A DNA stretch of 64,000 bases from an uncultured Ruminococcus sp. (lineage in GTDB: Bacteria; Bacillota; Clostridia; Lachnospirales; Lachnospiraceae), in contig UQKK01000015.1 of the NCBI GenBank assembly GCA_900541505.1, forward strand, positions 9,268-73,267. The letters run 5' to 3'. Position 1 is the first letter of the stretch; every line of letters starts with the position of its first letter. Below are positions 31,017-40,035 of the stretch, piece after piece. The notes beneath the pieces are model-generated. The model searched no databases and was not told where the DNA came from. It was given only the letters and a program-made list of their open reading frames with translations. Position numbers and translations under genes: made by a program.

Positions 31017-31517
31017 TCAAAACTCTCCTTTCAGCACTTCCTTTAGCTTTCCCCGCGCGCGGGAAAGCCTTGTTTTCACCACAGATTCGGACACCTCCAA
31101 AATCTGACTGATTTCTTTTACCGAATACTGCTCGTAATAAAACAGATGAATCGCCGCCCTATAATCCGGAGGCAGATTCTGTACAGCTTCATACACAGCG
31201 CTCTCCCCCGACTCCATCTCATAGGAGGCTTCCGCCTTTGCCTCTGTGGTAAACGGCACCGTTTTCCGCCTGAAGGCATTGTCAAACTGCTTTTTACAGC
31301 AGTTCACTGTCACACGGATGAGCCACGCCTTCAGATGTTCTTCACTCTCGATGCGGTCGCTGTATTTCACCAGACGCAGAAATACCTCCTGGAATACATC
31401 TTCCGCCTCACTTCTATTTTTCATCTGGATGAGCGCCAGCCGGTAGACCATGTCCCCGTAGGCATGCAGTGCCTCCTCCGTATCCATCCGTTTCTTTCTC
31501 TGTGTCCGCCCCTTCAT
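31017..31517 (-). CDS. ECF-type RNA polymerase sigma factor
   Basis: A 166-residue sigma factor with region 2 (YGDMVYRLALIQMKNRSEAE, DVFQEVFLRLVKY, HLKAWLIRVTVNCCKKQ) and region 4 (LPPDYRAAIHLFYYEQYSVK, EISQILEVSESVVKTRLSRA). It would redirect polymerase in response to a cell-surface signal relayed by the anti-sigma factor. GAAGGG is 8 bases before ATG 31517. It sits 28 bases after the DUF3810 gene, in a six-gene unit of envelope proteins. Confidence 0.93.
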   Translation of the reverse strand: MKGRTQRKKRMDTEEALHAYGDMVYRLALIQMKNRSEAEDVFQEVFLRLVKYSDRIESEEHLKAWLIRVTVNCCKKQFDNAFRRKTVPFTTEAKAEASYEMESGESAVYEAVQNLPPDYRAAIHLFYYEQYSVKEISQILEVSESVVKTRLSRARGKLKEVLKGEF

Positions 31518-31545
31518 ATAGAATACCCTTCAGTTCCTGTAAAAG

Positions 31546-32664
31546 TTACAGCCTTTCGTAAAAATATGCCACGATTAAATCCACCATTCTGTCGTAGCTC
31601 TGCACACCGTCTTCCTGACCGTTTATCTTTAAATAGGTATCGTTCACCTGATTCGCCACTTCCGCGACTTTCCCGTCATATGACGCCCAGAAGGCATTGT
31701 TCGCCTTTAAATCCGGCTCCGCCTCCGCACAGAGCTGTGCCCGCACTTCCTGCCAGCTCTCGTAAGATGCCTCATACAATGTGTTCATGCAGTACACCCA
31801 TCCTGACAGATATCCGCTGTACTGAAATTCTATCCTGTCAGACTCCGTACATGCCAGAAACGCGATAAAGTTTGCCTCCTGTTCCTGCATGAACCCCCGC
31901 AGATGGGAGAGCTCATGGCACAGTGTAAAAGGGATGTTGTAGGCAGTCATATCCGCATTGTAATTTGCCTCCACCGTAAAGGGCGTATAGATTCCGGTCA
32001 ACCCCTGGTAGGAGAGAATTTCCGATACCAGAATCCCCTTGGGATGAGGGTAGTATCCTTCCAGGCAGGAAAATGTCTCTCCCAGATTCTCCATCGCTTC
32101 AACGGCAGCCCGTTCCGTCTCGCTTAAGCTTTCCGCCGTGCTAAGCAGAAGCTGTCCCTGCTCATCCCTCTCTGCCGACTGCGCCCGGTCATTGACCTCC
32201 TGTGTCAGCCACAGACAGATTTCTTTTAATTCTTCCGCCGTATATTCGCGGGTCTCAATCCCTGCTTCCTTAGAAAAAGGCGCCCTGTGGTAATTTATGC
32301 CGCACGCAGCCACATAGAGAAACACAAGGATTCCTGCCGCCAGGAATATCCTGGAAAACCATATAAAAAGAGCTTCCCCCTTCTTCGCGCCTCTTGCCAT
32401 CTTCCAAATTGCCCGTCCAGAGGAAAGCAGCAGTGCCGCCGCCAGCAGATACAGCAGAATCTCTGTCACGGAAAACGGAAATATCCCGGATATTCTGCCG
32501 ACTGTGGATACAAGCAGCGGATAAATATGTATGGAATACTGCTGCGCCATCCCCGGCGCCTTCACCGCACACACGGTCAAAATGATACTCACCGTGAAGA
32601 GAATTGCCGCAGCAGCCATATAAATGTCATATCGAGTGTACTTTTTCTTTCTTTTATCTGTCAT
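31546..32664 (-). CDS. DUF3810 membrane metalloprotease-like protein
   Basis: A 372-residue protein with three N-terminal membrane segments (about 15-35, 68-83, 103-122) and a large outer domain. The zinc-protease motif HELSH (in TLCHELSHLRGFMQEQEANF, with a downstream Glu) is complete, so it may be active. Family DUF3810 is uncharacterised. It sits just before the sigma/anti-sigma genes, so it may process an envelope protein such as the anti-sigma factor; this is speculation. Confidence 0.85.
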   Translation of the reverse strand: MTDKRKKKYTRYDIYMAAAAILFTVSIILTVCAVKAPGMAQQYSIHIYPLLVSTVGRISGIFPFSVTEILLYLLAAALLLSSGRAIWKMARGAKKGEALFIWFSRIFLAAGILVFLYVAACGINYHRAPFSKEAGIETREYTAEELKEICLWLTQEVNDRAQSAERDEQGQLLLSTAESLSETERAAVEAMENLGETFSCLEGYYPHPKGILVSEILSYQGLTGIYTPFTVEANYNADMTAYNIPFTLCHELSHLRGFMQEQEANFIAFLACTESDRIEFQYSGYLSGWVYCMNTLYEASYESWQEVRAQLCAEAEPDLKANNAFWASYDGKVAEVANQVNDTYLKINGQEDGVQSYDRMVDLIVAYFYERL

Positions 32665-32719
32665 GCTATTCTTTTATCTGCCTGGCGTCAGTGCTATCCC
32701 TTGTACGCCAACGCTGCTG

Positions 32720-35158
32720 TTATTTGATATATCCGATAAAGGTATTTCCGCCTCCGCTCACCATGGATTCCATGTCATTTACGCTCACCGTAGCCTCCTC
32801 GCCCGTATCCGGGTCCGCATAGGTGACATCTGTTGTGCTGTAACCGGTCAGAAGAACAGCATGGCTGGAATCTGTCAGGGCAATGACCGGACAGCCTTTG
32901 TTGATGACATACAGCACCTGACTCAAGGTACATCCTGTCAAATCCACCTTTTTGGCATCCGCCGCATAGGATTCCATATACCGCTCACATGCCTCCAGCG
33001 CCGATTCGCCTTCTTCTTTCTCAAATGTCCCCGCCTCGGTATAGTAGACTAAATCCCGGTTTCCTTTCTCCCAGATATACGCCTGCTCGGAGGATATCAC
33101 CACGCCCGATACCTGCTCCGCCTTCTGAATCGCGTAACCCGCCTTGTCGTAGACAGCCACCAGCTCACCCATGCCGTACACATAGTATTTCTCGGACTTG
33201 GACTTGTCATCTAAGCTTACCGTAATGGGGCGCTCTTTCAGTACCTGGTTAGGACGAATGATTTTCGGAGACAACTCTTTGATTTCTTCGCTGAAGGTAA
33301 AGCGCATCTGTTTTTCTTTCAAATCTGTTGTAAATGCCTCCAGTGTCACATCTTTCTGGGAGCGCTCTTCGTTGTTGGTAAGATAGTCCTGCGCTGTCGC
33401 CTGATAAACACTTCCGCTCTTTACAACCCGGTTGATGGTCACAAGATTATCTTCCACAATGATATCGGAGATATAGATGCCATCCGCGGAATAGCTCTTC
33501 ACCGTCTCATTGGCATTATCCCGGATTTCCAGCTCATACATTGGCGCAATCCCCCCGCCGGATACTGATTCCCCGGCATCATCCGGATGCAGTTTCCCAT
33601 AGATGAAGTCGTCTGCGACAAACCCCAGTGGGCGGATGGCATCATTTTCCGGCGCCTTTACCGTGTAATCCTCCCCTGTGGAAAGGTTCTGCACTTTTAT
33701 CTCTGTGGCACTGTTCAAAGAACCGTTCGTTTGATAGGCAAGCAGATGCCCATCATCGGAGACCGCATACTGCCCTTCGGACAGATTTTCCGCCAGCACA
33801 GTCTGCTCATCATTGTCCAGGTTTATCTGATACAGAGTTCCTCCGGCGAGCACATAGAGAAACTGCTGCTCATTGTTGTAGTACACCATCTTGCCAAATT
33901 CATCTTCCGCAATGGCAAAGGATTTCGTGCTGGGGATAAACGCTTTCTCTTCCACCGCATTTTCTTTGCTGTTATAGTAATAGACCGCGACGCCGACCTC
34001 GCCCTCATGACCGCCCCGGTTCATATAGCCGTAAACCGCAAAGACCGTGCTTCCATTTTCCTCCATGCTGATGATACGCACCGCATGCTGGTCGTTCCGG
34101 CTGCGCACATCGTGCCCTTCTTTATTTGCGAAGCTGAAGACCTGTGAAAGTTCATTGTCCTCTCTGTTGTATATCCACAAATCTCTCTCCTGCACAAAAG
34201 CGAGCACAGAGCCGTCCTTATTCGTCTCATAAGGTATCGTCTCCCCGGCAATGCCAATCAGGATTCCGTCTTCATCCATCATCTGCCGGTTGGCGTTGAA
34301 CACCTGGTTCATGCTGCGGTTGTAATCCAGCAGATACATCTCATCTTCGCTCTTGCGCACCCGGAAAAATTCTTTGATGTTAAAGATTTCTGCCTCTCCA
34401 TTGTCCCCGGCGCATGTGACCTGGTATTTCGCGAGGAGGGACGTGTAAACCGTATTGCTCTCCTTGATGCTCCACTCCACCTCGCTGGAAATCACGGGGT
34501 GCAAATCTCCCCACTGGATATGCGTGATATTTGAGTGGATATTTACGTTTTCATAGGTTGTGTTATCACTTGTCTCATCCGGCTCCAGATAGGTATTCAA
34601 TGCCTCAGAGCCCGACTTGTCAAAGGTCTTATCATGAAAATCCTGCGCAAACTGCAGACAATCTTTCACCGACAAATCGTCCGGTCTCTCGATGCGGGTG
34701 TAGTAAAACACATCCTGCTCACCGTTCTGAAGCGTAATCTTTAAAACCGCCTCCTGCACATCCTCACTCAGCGCTCCTTTTAAATCCAGTGTCACCGTCC
34801 CTTCGGAAATCCCTTCCGCTTCTCCGGTCTGGTAGGTCTCCTCGCCATTGAGAGAGCAGACTTCGTAGGTCATGCCTTTTATCTCGTCTTCTCCGCTCAA
34901 TATTCCCACCGTCAATGCTCCTGTGCTATCCAGAGGCGTGATGGTATCGCGCATGGCAGTGATATCCATTTCCTGCACATAGCCAAACAGGGTGTTCACC
35001 GTATACCCTTCCACTGTAAAAGAAATCCGCGGAAGGGTCGGGTCGCCCAAATCTACCGTAGAATCATCCGTGCCCCTGTTCATAATGAGGCTGCTCACAA
35101 TCAGCGCGGCCACAAAGAACCCCAGGAGTACCCCCGCTTTTATCAGTTTCTTCTTCAT
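32720..35158 (-). CDS. Large membrane-anchored protein with C39-like C-terminus
   Basis: An 812-residue protein with an N-terminal anchor (LIKAGVLLGFFVAALIVSSL) and an extracellular body. The centre (residues 300-600) shows repeated beta-strand units (DLWIYNREDNELSQVFSF, TLYQINLDNDEQTVLAENL), like a propeller. The C-terminus (LSQVLYVINKGCPVIALTDS, SHAVLLTGYS, YADPDTGE) resembles the C39-like peptidase fold with His and Asp but without the early catalytic Cys, so it is probably non-catalytic. The ATG directly follows the methyltransferase stop (TAAATG). Confidence 0.72.
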   Translation of the reverse strand: MKKKLIKAGVLLGFFVAALIVSSLIMNRGTDDSTVDLGDPTLPRISFTVEGYTVNTLFGYVQEMDITAMRDTITPLDSTGALTVGILSGEDEIKGMTYEVCSLNGEETYQTGEAEGISEGTVTLDLKGALSEDVQEAVLKITLQNGEQDVFYYTRIERPDDLSVKDCLQFAQDFHDKTFDKSGSEALNTYLEPDETSDNTTYENVNIHSNITHIQWGDLHPVISSEVEWSIKESNTVYTSLLAKYQVTCAGDNGEAEIFNIKEFFRVRKSEDEMYLLDYNRSMNQVFNANRQMMDEDGILIGIAGETIPYETNKDGSVLAFVQERDLWIYNREDNELSQVFSFANKEGHDVRSRNDQHAVRIISMEENGSTVFAVYGYMNRGGHEGEVGVAVYYYNSKENAVEEKAFIPSTKSFAIAEDEFGKMVYYNNEQQFLYVLAGGTLYQINLDNDEQTVLAENLSEGQYAVSDDGHLLAYQTNGSLNSATEIKVQNLSTGEDYTVKAPENDAIRPLGFVADDFIYGKLHPDDAGESVSGGGIAPMYELEIRDNANETVKSYSADGIYISDIIVEDNLVTINRVVKSGSVYQATAQDYLTNNEERSQKDVTLEAFTTDLKEKQMRFTFSEEIKELSPKIIRPNQVLKERPITVSLDDKSKSEKYYVYGMGELVAVYDKAGYAIQKAEQVSGVVISSEQAYIWEKGNRDLVYYTEAGTFEKEEGESALEACERYMESYAADAKKVDLTGCTLSQVLYVINKGCPVIALTDSSHAVLLTGYSTTDVTYADPDTGEEATVSVNDMESMVSGGGNTFIGYIK

Positions 35159-36313
35159 TTATCTCTCCTTTTTTTCATCCAGCAGTGTCCCCAGTGTCGG
35201 ATGGACACCAAGCAGCTCTTCGCATCTGTCAATCTCCCCCGCTGCCTTCTCATTCTTTTTGTGCTTCTTCACCGCACGTATCAGTATATTCTTTGGCGTG
35301 TGAGCCATGTCAATAAATTCCAGTATCTGTGTCTCGTAACCTTCTCTCTCCAGATATTTTGCCCGCAGCCCGTCTGTCACCAGCGCTGCCATCCTTTCTT
35401 TCAAAAGCCCGTAGTCCATCACCGGCGCCAAATCCTCATTGTAAATCTGCGCGTTGAGTTCATGCTGACAGCACGGCACGGAAAGGATGACCTTCGCGTT
35501 CCAGCCCACCGCCTTTGCTAGGGCATAGTCTGTTGCCGTGTCACAGGCGTGCAGGGTGACGACCATATCCACCGCATCCACACCCTCGTAATCCGCGATG
35601 TCGCCCTTTAAAAATGACAACTTCTCATAGCCATATTTCTTGGCAAGTTTCGCGCAGTGCGCAATCACATCTTCCTTCAAATCCAGCCCGATAATGCGGA
35701 TGTCATAGCCCTTCAGCTCGTGCAGATAATAATAAACCGCAAAAGTCAGATAGGACTTCCCGCACCCGAAATCCAGGATAGTCATCTCCCTCTCCTTGTC
35801 AAGCTGCGGCAGAATGTCCTCGATAAATTCCAGAAAACGGTTAATCTGCCGGAATTTGTCGAATTTTGTGCGTACAATCTTTCCTTCCGCCGTCATGACA
35901 CCCAAATCCTGGAGAAAAGGAACTGCCTTCCCTTCCTCAAGGATATACCGCTTATTTTTATTGTGGGATAAATCCGGCTTCACCGCTTCATCCTTGCGTT
36001 TTTTTGCCTGTACGGAAATCTTCCCTTTCTTGCTCACAAGCACAGTGTAGTCCTTCATCCCCGCCGTCATCTGCATCTGCTTAAATTCTTCCATATAAGA
36101 AAGGATTCGCTTCACTGCCTCATCTGCCTTAAGATTTTCGTGAAACACCTGGGTCTTTGTAAATGCCTCAAACTGGAAATAAAGTTCCCCTTGCTTTTCA
36201 ATGGGACGCACTTTTACTTTCAGTATTCCCTCTTTCACCCTGGGATTACTTATCACCGCGCGGACGAAATTTATATTTAAGGATTCTTCCAATATTTCCT
36301 GTAAATTCTCCAT
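35159..36313 (-). CDS. SAM-dependent methyltransferase with PCC motif
   Basis: A 384-residue class I methyltransferase. SAM-binding motif I is ILDFGCGKSYLTFAVYYYLH at about residue 180, motif II IIGLDLK, and post-motif VVTLHACDTATDYALA. The conserved SVPCCQHEL is typical of the GSTCD/Methyltransf_32 type. A long N-terminal region (1-150) may bind RNA, as it is basic (SVQAKKRKDEAVK, SHNKNKRYI). The substrate is unknown. First gene of the sigma-factor unit, behind a clear promoter. Confidence 0.88.
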   Translation of the reverse strand: MENLQEILEESLNINFVRAVISNPRVKEGILKVKVRPIEKQGELYFQFEAFTKTQVFHENLKADEAVKRILSYMEEFKQMQMTAGMKDYTVLVSKKGKISVQAKKRKDEAVKPDLSHNKNKRYILEEGKAVPFLQDLGVMTAEGKIVRTKFDKFRQINRFLEFIEDILPQLDKEREMTILDFGCGKSYLTFAVYYYLHELKGYDIRIIGLDLKEDVIAHCAKLAKKYGYEKLSFLKGDIADYEGVDAVDMVVTLHACDTATDYALAKAVGWNAKVILSVPCCQHELNAQIYNEDLAPVMDYGLLKERMAALVTDGLRAKYLEREGYETQILEFIDMAHTPKNILIRAVKKHKKNEKAAGEIDRCEELLGVHPTLGTLLDEKKER

Positions 36314-36374
36314 ATCAGATACCTCTTTGTCATTTCATAGGTTTGCATTTTTACTGTTTTTTTGCTTTTGTTAC

Positions 36375-36403
36375 ATTGTAATGCAATCCGGCAAATCCCG
36401 CAA
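36375..36403 (-). promoter_or_regulatory. Promoter of the methyltransferase/sigma-factor unit
   Basis: On the minus strand TTGCGG (36398-36403) and TACAAT (36375-36380) are 17 bases apart. It lies 62 bases upstream of the methyltransferase ATG. No ECF-type motif was recognised, so the unit seems to have at least this housekeeping promoter. Confidence 0.65.
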
Positions 36404-36434
36404 CCAAAAATCAAGGAAGGGACTGTCGGTTAAT

Positions 36435-36473
36435 AAAAAACAGCCGTCGGATTATCCGTGACAATCTGACGAC
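36435..36473 (-). terminator. Terminator of the LPD3-like gene
   Basis: An 11-pair stem (36443-36453 with 36463-36473) with G-U pairs on the minus strand, followed by six T (36435-36440). It separates the LPD3-like gene from the next unit. Confidence 0.7.
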
Positions 36474-36582
36474 CGTTCATAGCTCAAAATATTTCTTATA
36501 ATTTCAATCAATTTCTATTGACAAACTTCCTGCCTGATATTAAGATAATACTCAAGAAATGGGTTTTTTGCCAAGTAAAATC

Positions 36583-37107
36583 TTAGGATTGGAAAGGGTT
36601 GCTCGTTTCTTTTTTTATGTCCAAAATATCATACAGATAATAGTTTCCGTCTTTATCATGCCTTATCAGCATAGAAGCATGATAGACATTACAATGCTCC
36701 GTTTTTTCTTGTTCAGTATATATCGGCAGTGCAAATCTGGAATCATACCGATACCAGCCATATGCTGCGTCCTTTCGATGTTTCCCACCCGAATTTGCGC
36801 GGAAATATTTTCCTGTCGCAATCTTCAGCAGTTCCGGTATCCCCTGTGCAGCATTCGCCTTTGCTTTCGCATTTGCACCTTTTAATGAGTATGTGTATTT
36901 TGAACCTGTATATTCATCCGGAAAATCTTTCCCTATGTAGATAATGTCGCCTGTATCTTCAATCTCACAAGCCATCCCCACATACTGTTCCAGATAATTT
37001 TTCACATCATCCCATGGAATCTGCCGTTTTCCTTTAAACAGAATTTCAGAAATCCTGACGAGTTTCTTCCCGTTTTTATCTGTAATAATTTCTGTCTTTT
37101 TCTCCAT
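36583..37107 (-). CDS. LPD3-like (barnase/EndoU/RelE-like nuclease-type) protein
   Basis: A 174-residue soluble basic protein. The C-terminal half (NSGGKHRKDAAYGWYRYDSR, FALPIY, YHASMLIRHDKDGNYYLYDI, LDIKKE) resembles the large-polyvalent-protein domain LPD3, related to barnase/EndoU/ColicinE5/RelE-type nuclease modules. The assignment is from pattern memory and moderate. The N-terminal part (GKRQIPWDDVKNYLEQYVGM) may bind a partner. There is no obvious immunity gene. It stands alone with its own terminator. A mobile-element relic or a toxin domain are both possible. Confidence 0.6.
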   Translation of the reverse strand: MEKKTEIITDKNGKKLVRISEILFKGKRQIPWDDVKNYLEQYVGMACEIEDTGDIIYIGKDFPDEYTGSKYTYSLKGANAKAKANAAQGIPELLKIATGKYFRANSGGKHRKDAAYGWYRYDSRFALPIYTEQEKTEHCNVYHASMLIRHDKDGNYYLYDILDIKKETSNPFQS

Positions 37108-37280
37108 AGGTCAATCCCTTTCCGTCCATTTCGGATATCAAATCCTGTCTGATAACATCTTACCATATCTTTCAGTATCCCTTCTATAAATTAAAAATTA
37201 AATTCATTCAACCTCTGAGCCGCTCCTGTCGGGAAGGCGAACTTCGCCCGATAAGGTATATTCTTTTCATTAGCAGAAAA

Positions 37281-37319
37281 AAGGAGCTGATTGTTTCCGC
37301 ATGAAACAATCAGCTCCTT
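37281..37319 (-). terminator. Strong terminator of the nadABC-niaR operon
   Basis: Perfect 17-bp stem (37281-37297 with 37303-37319), 5-base loop, followed by six T on the minus strand (from 37282 downward). It follows the niaR stop by a few bases. The stem could also work in the opposite direction. Confidence 0.9.
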
Positions 37320-37332
37320 ATAAGCACTATTG

Positions 37333-37842
37333 TTATTGTGTAACGAGAAATCCTTTCTCCCCCAGCATTTTTTCTATCATGTCCAGCGTCTCCTCGCTGT
37401 CCGCCTCCACTGTGTGATAGTGGTAGTTAGACGTGATATTTTTAAGCGGACTGGATTTCCCGGTTTTGATATCATCCAGAAACTGCAAAGCATTTCTCCG
37501 GGAAGCCACATTCAAATCCGCCTCCAAGTGCCCGTATACCTTGTGGTTCACCATCACATTGCGGACTATCCCGCCCAAATCTACGATGGAAAACAGTTCC
37601 TCCTCCAGTTCCTCATCCGTGTGCTGCACTTTGAACACCCGGCTCACACTGTGCGGTTCCTGCAGAATATATCCCCGGTGGGTGGAGAGGATATCGTGTC
37701 CCGCCGCGCGAATCAGCGCAATATCCTGCACAATGACCTGGCGGCTCACATGGTAATCCTCCGCAAGCTTTTTCCCGGAAACAGGCGTGCTGCTCCCTCT
37801 AATCTGATTTACAATTGCGTTTCTTCTCTCCTGCCCGGTCAT
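37333..37842 (-). CDS. niaR: NiaR-type niacin-responsive repressor
   Basis: A 169-residue repressor of NAD synthesis. It has an N-terminal winged helix (ERRNAIVNQIRGSSTPVSGK, LAEDYHVSRQVIVQDIALIR) and a C-terminal 3H domain with conserved histidines (MVNHKVYGHLEADL, NYHYHTVEA) that bind niacin with a metal. ATG 37842 is chosen because the longer frame to 37914 has no ribosome site and no homologous N-terminus. Last gene of the NAD operon, so it probably represses its own operon through the palindrome at 40980-40997. Confidence 0.92.
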   Translation of the reverse strand: MTGQERRNAIVNQIRGSSTPVSGKKLAEDYHVSRQVIVQDIALIRAAGHDILSTHRGYILQEPHSVSRVFKVQHTDEELEEELFSIVDLGGIVRNVMVNHKVYGHLEADLNVASRRNALQFLDDIKTGKSSPLKNITSNYHYHTVEADSEETLDMIEKMLGEKGFLVTQ

Positions 37843-37955
37843 TTCTTTCCATCCTTTCCTGATATAACGGTGCTCTTTTACGATAAGGCAGCCCTGCGCG
37901 AATTTTCCATACATGCCGCTTACAGGCGCTTCTGTTCCTATGCGCCTTTATACTA

Positions 37956-38810
37956 TTATTCTATCCTGTGCAGGTTTTTCAGGGAGATATCCAAAATCGG
38001 CGCGGAATGAGTCAGCGCACCGCTGGAAATATAATCAACTCCCAACTCTGTGAGACGGCTGATATTTTCCTTTGTCACATTTCCGGAGCATTCCGTCTCT
38101 GCCCTGCCATCAATGATGCGGATTGCTTCCCGCATTTCTTCTGTGCTCATGTTGTCCAGCATAATGATGTCAGCTCCCGCTTCTACCGCTTCACGCACCA
38201 TGTCCAGATTTTCCACTTCTACTTCTATCTTTCTGACGAAGGGCGCGTACTCCTTCGCCATCTGTACCGCCTTTGTCACGCTCCCTGCTGCCCCGATATG
38301 GTTGTCCTTTAAAAGCACGCCGTCCGACAGATTGTAGCGATGGTTGTATCCGCCGCCCGCGCGCACCGCGTATTTCTCAAAAATCCGCATATTTGGCGTT
38401 GTCTTTCTCGTATCGAGAAGCTTTGTCCTGCTTCCCTCCAGTAATTTTACTACAGAATGGGTGTAGGTGGCAATCCCGCTCATACGCTGAAGGAAATTTA
38501 AGGCAACCCGCTCCCCGGACAAAAGCACTCGGATGTCCCCGATAACTTTTCCCATTTTCTGCCCGTTTTTTACTTTCTCTCCGTCTTTGCAGTACAATTC
38601 CACCTCTGTTTTTGCATCCAGGAGTTCAAATACTCTTTGAAACACCTCCAGCCCGGCTATGATTCCGTCCTGCTTACAGATTAAATCCACTTCGCCTTGG
38701 ACCGCTTCCTTCATCACCGCGTTAGTACTCACATCCTCACTGGAAATGTCCTCCTTCAATGCCTCTAAAATCAAATGGTCCGCCTGCAATGTCATGGTGA
38801 TATGATTCAT
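37956..38810 (-). CDS. nadC: Quinolinate phosphoribosyltransferase
   Basis: Converts quinolinate and PRPP to nicotinate mononucleotide, the third step of de novo NAD synthesis. The 284-residue length is normal. Signature motifs are ALNFLQRMSGIATYT, DTRKTTPNMR, HRYNLSDGVLLKDNHI and VEVENLDMVREAVEAGADII. ATG is 25 bases after the nadB stop. A 113-base gap before niaR contains a short GC hairpin. Confidence 0.96.
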   Translation of the reverse strand: MNHITMTLQADHLILEALKEDISSEDVSTNAVMKEAVQGEVDLICKQDGIIAGLEVFQRVFELLDAKTEVELYCKDGEKVKNGQKMGKVIGDIRVLLSGERVALNFLQRMSGIATYTHSVVKLLEGSRTKLLDTRKTTPNMRIFEKYAVRAGGGYNHRYNLSDGVLLKDNHIGAAGSVTKAVQMAKEYAPFVRKIEVEVENLDMVREAVEAGADIIMLDNMSTEEMREAIRIIDGRAETECSGNVTKENISRLTELGVDYISSGALTHSAPILDISLKNLHRIE

Positions 38811-38835
38811 CTCTATTGTCTCCTTTTTCCTGGTT

Positions 38836-40017
38836 TTATATTTCTTCTCTATTTATGTAAGATTCCGTGATTTTACGCGCGGCGCGCTTGGCAAATACAA
38901 GACTCTCCAGCAGGGAGTTGCTCGCCAAACGGTTCGCTCCGTGTACTCCATTGCAGCTCGTCTCTCCCACCGCGAACAACTGCTCCATAGAGGTCCGGCT
39001 GTCAGAATCCACCCAGATTCCGCCCATAAAGTAATGCTGTGCCGGCACCACGGGAATCCATTCTTTCGTCACATCGTATCCCTCTTCCAGACAGTGCTGG
39101 TATATATTGGGGAAATGCGTTAATATCTTGTCTTTCCCGATATGTTCCATGGACAGCCATACATGTTTCGTGCCGTCTTTTTTCATTTGCTCCCGAATTG
39201 CTGCTGTCACTACATCGCGGGGAAGCAGTTCATCCACAAACCGCTTGCCGTCTTTATTGTAGAGAACAGCACCCTCTCCTCTGACGGACTCAGAAATCAG
39301 AAAACGCCTTCCCGGTTTTTCGGAGTACAGTGTCGTGGGATGTATCTGCACATAATCCAGATGCTCCAGCCGGATATTGTGTTTTCTGGAAATTTCAATG
39401 GCATCCCCTGTCAGGTGCGGATAATTTGTAGAGTGCTCATAGAGTCCGCCGATACCACCGCTGGCGAGAATCGTAAAATCCGCGTAAATCTTTACAGCGC
39501 CCCTTGCCTTGCTTTCCGCGCACACTCCGATACAGCGTCCCGCCTCCTCTATGATATCTGTCATCACAGTGTACTCAAAAATCCGCACATTTTCAAGCTC
39601 CTTAACCTGCATGAGAAGTTTGCTCGTAATCTCTTTCCCTGTGATATCCTCGTGAAACAAAATCCTCGGTCTGGAGTGAGCCCCCTCCCTCGTGTATAAA
39701 AACTCGCCGTCTTGCTTTTCAAATTCCACCCCGCAGGCTACCAGGTCCTTTATGATTTCACGAGAATTTCTTATCATGATGTCAACAGATTCTCTCCGAT
39801 TCTCATAATGCCCCGCTTTCATCGTATCTTCAAAATAGCTGTCGTAGTCCTCTTCATCGCGCAGCACACAGATTCCTCCCTGTGCCAGAAATGAATCGCT
39901 GCTCTCCACATCTGACTTCGTGAGCATAATAATCTGCTTATCTCTGGGCAGGTTCAGCGCACTGAACAGCCCTGCCACGCCCGTGCCGACAATGACTACA
40001 TCTGCTTTTAAATCCAT
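38836..40017 (-). CDS. nadB: L-aspartate oxidase
   Basis: Oxidises aspartate to iminoaspartate for quinolinate synthesis. The FAD site VIVGTGVAGLFSALNLP is at the N-terminus; other family motifs are SDSFLAQGGICVL, EGAHSRPRILFHEDITG, PTTLYSEKPGRRFLISESVR, HYFMGGIWVD and ANRLASNSLLESLVF. The 393 residues are shorter than the E. coli enzyme because the C-terminal helical domain is absent, as in many Clostridia. ATG 40017 has GGGGGAGAG 4 bases ahead; the longer frame to 40032 is possible. Confidence 0.95.
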   Translation of the reverse strand: MDLKADVVIVGTGVAGLFSALNLPRDKQIIMLTKSDVESSDSFLAQGGICVLRDEEDYDSYFEDTMKAGHYENRRESVDIMIRNSREIIKDLVACGVEFEKQDGEFLYTREGAHSRPRILFHEDITGKEITSKLLMQVKELENVRIFEYTVMTDIIEEAGRCIGVCAESKARGAVKIYADFTILASGGIGGLYEHSTNYPHLTGDAIEISRKHNIRLEHLDYVQIHPTTLYSEKPGRRFLISESVRGEGAVLYNKDGKRFVDELLPRDVVTAAIREQMKKDGTKHVWLSMEHIGKDKILTHFPNIYQHCLEEGYDVTKEWIPVVPAQHYFMGGIWVDSDSRTSMEQLFAVGETSCNGVHGANRLASNSLLESLVFAKRAARKITESYINREEI

Positions 40018-40035
40018 GTTTCTCTCCCCCATTGC

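Noticed and set aside
32720..35158. Active C39 bacteriocin-processing peptidase
   Set aside because: No catalytic Cys in the expected position and no bacteriocin or exporter genes nearby.
37281..37319. Riboswitch upstream of the LPD3-like gene
   Set aside because: The perfect stem with T-run directly after niaR is a plain terminator, and it is downstream of the LPD3-like gene's promoter side only by coincidence.
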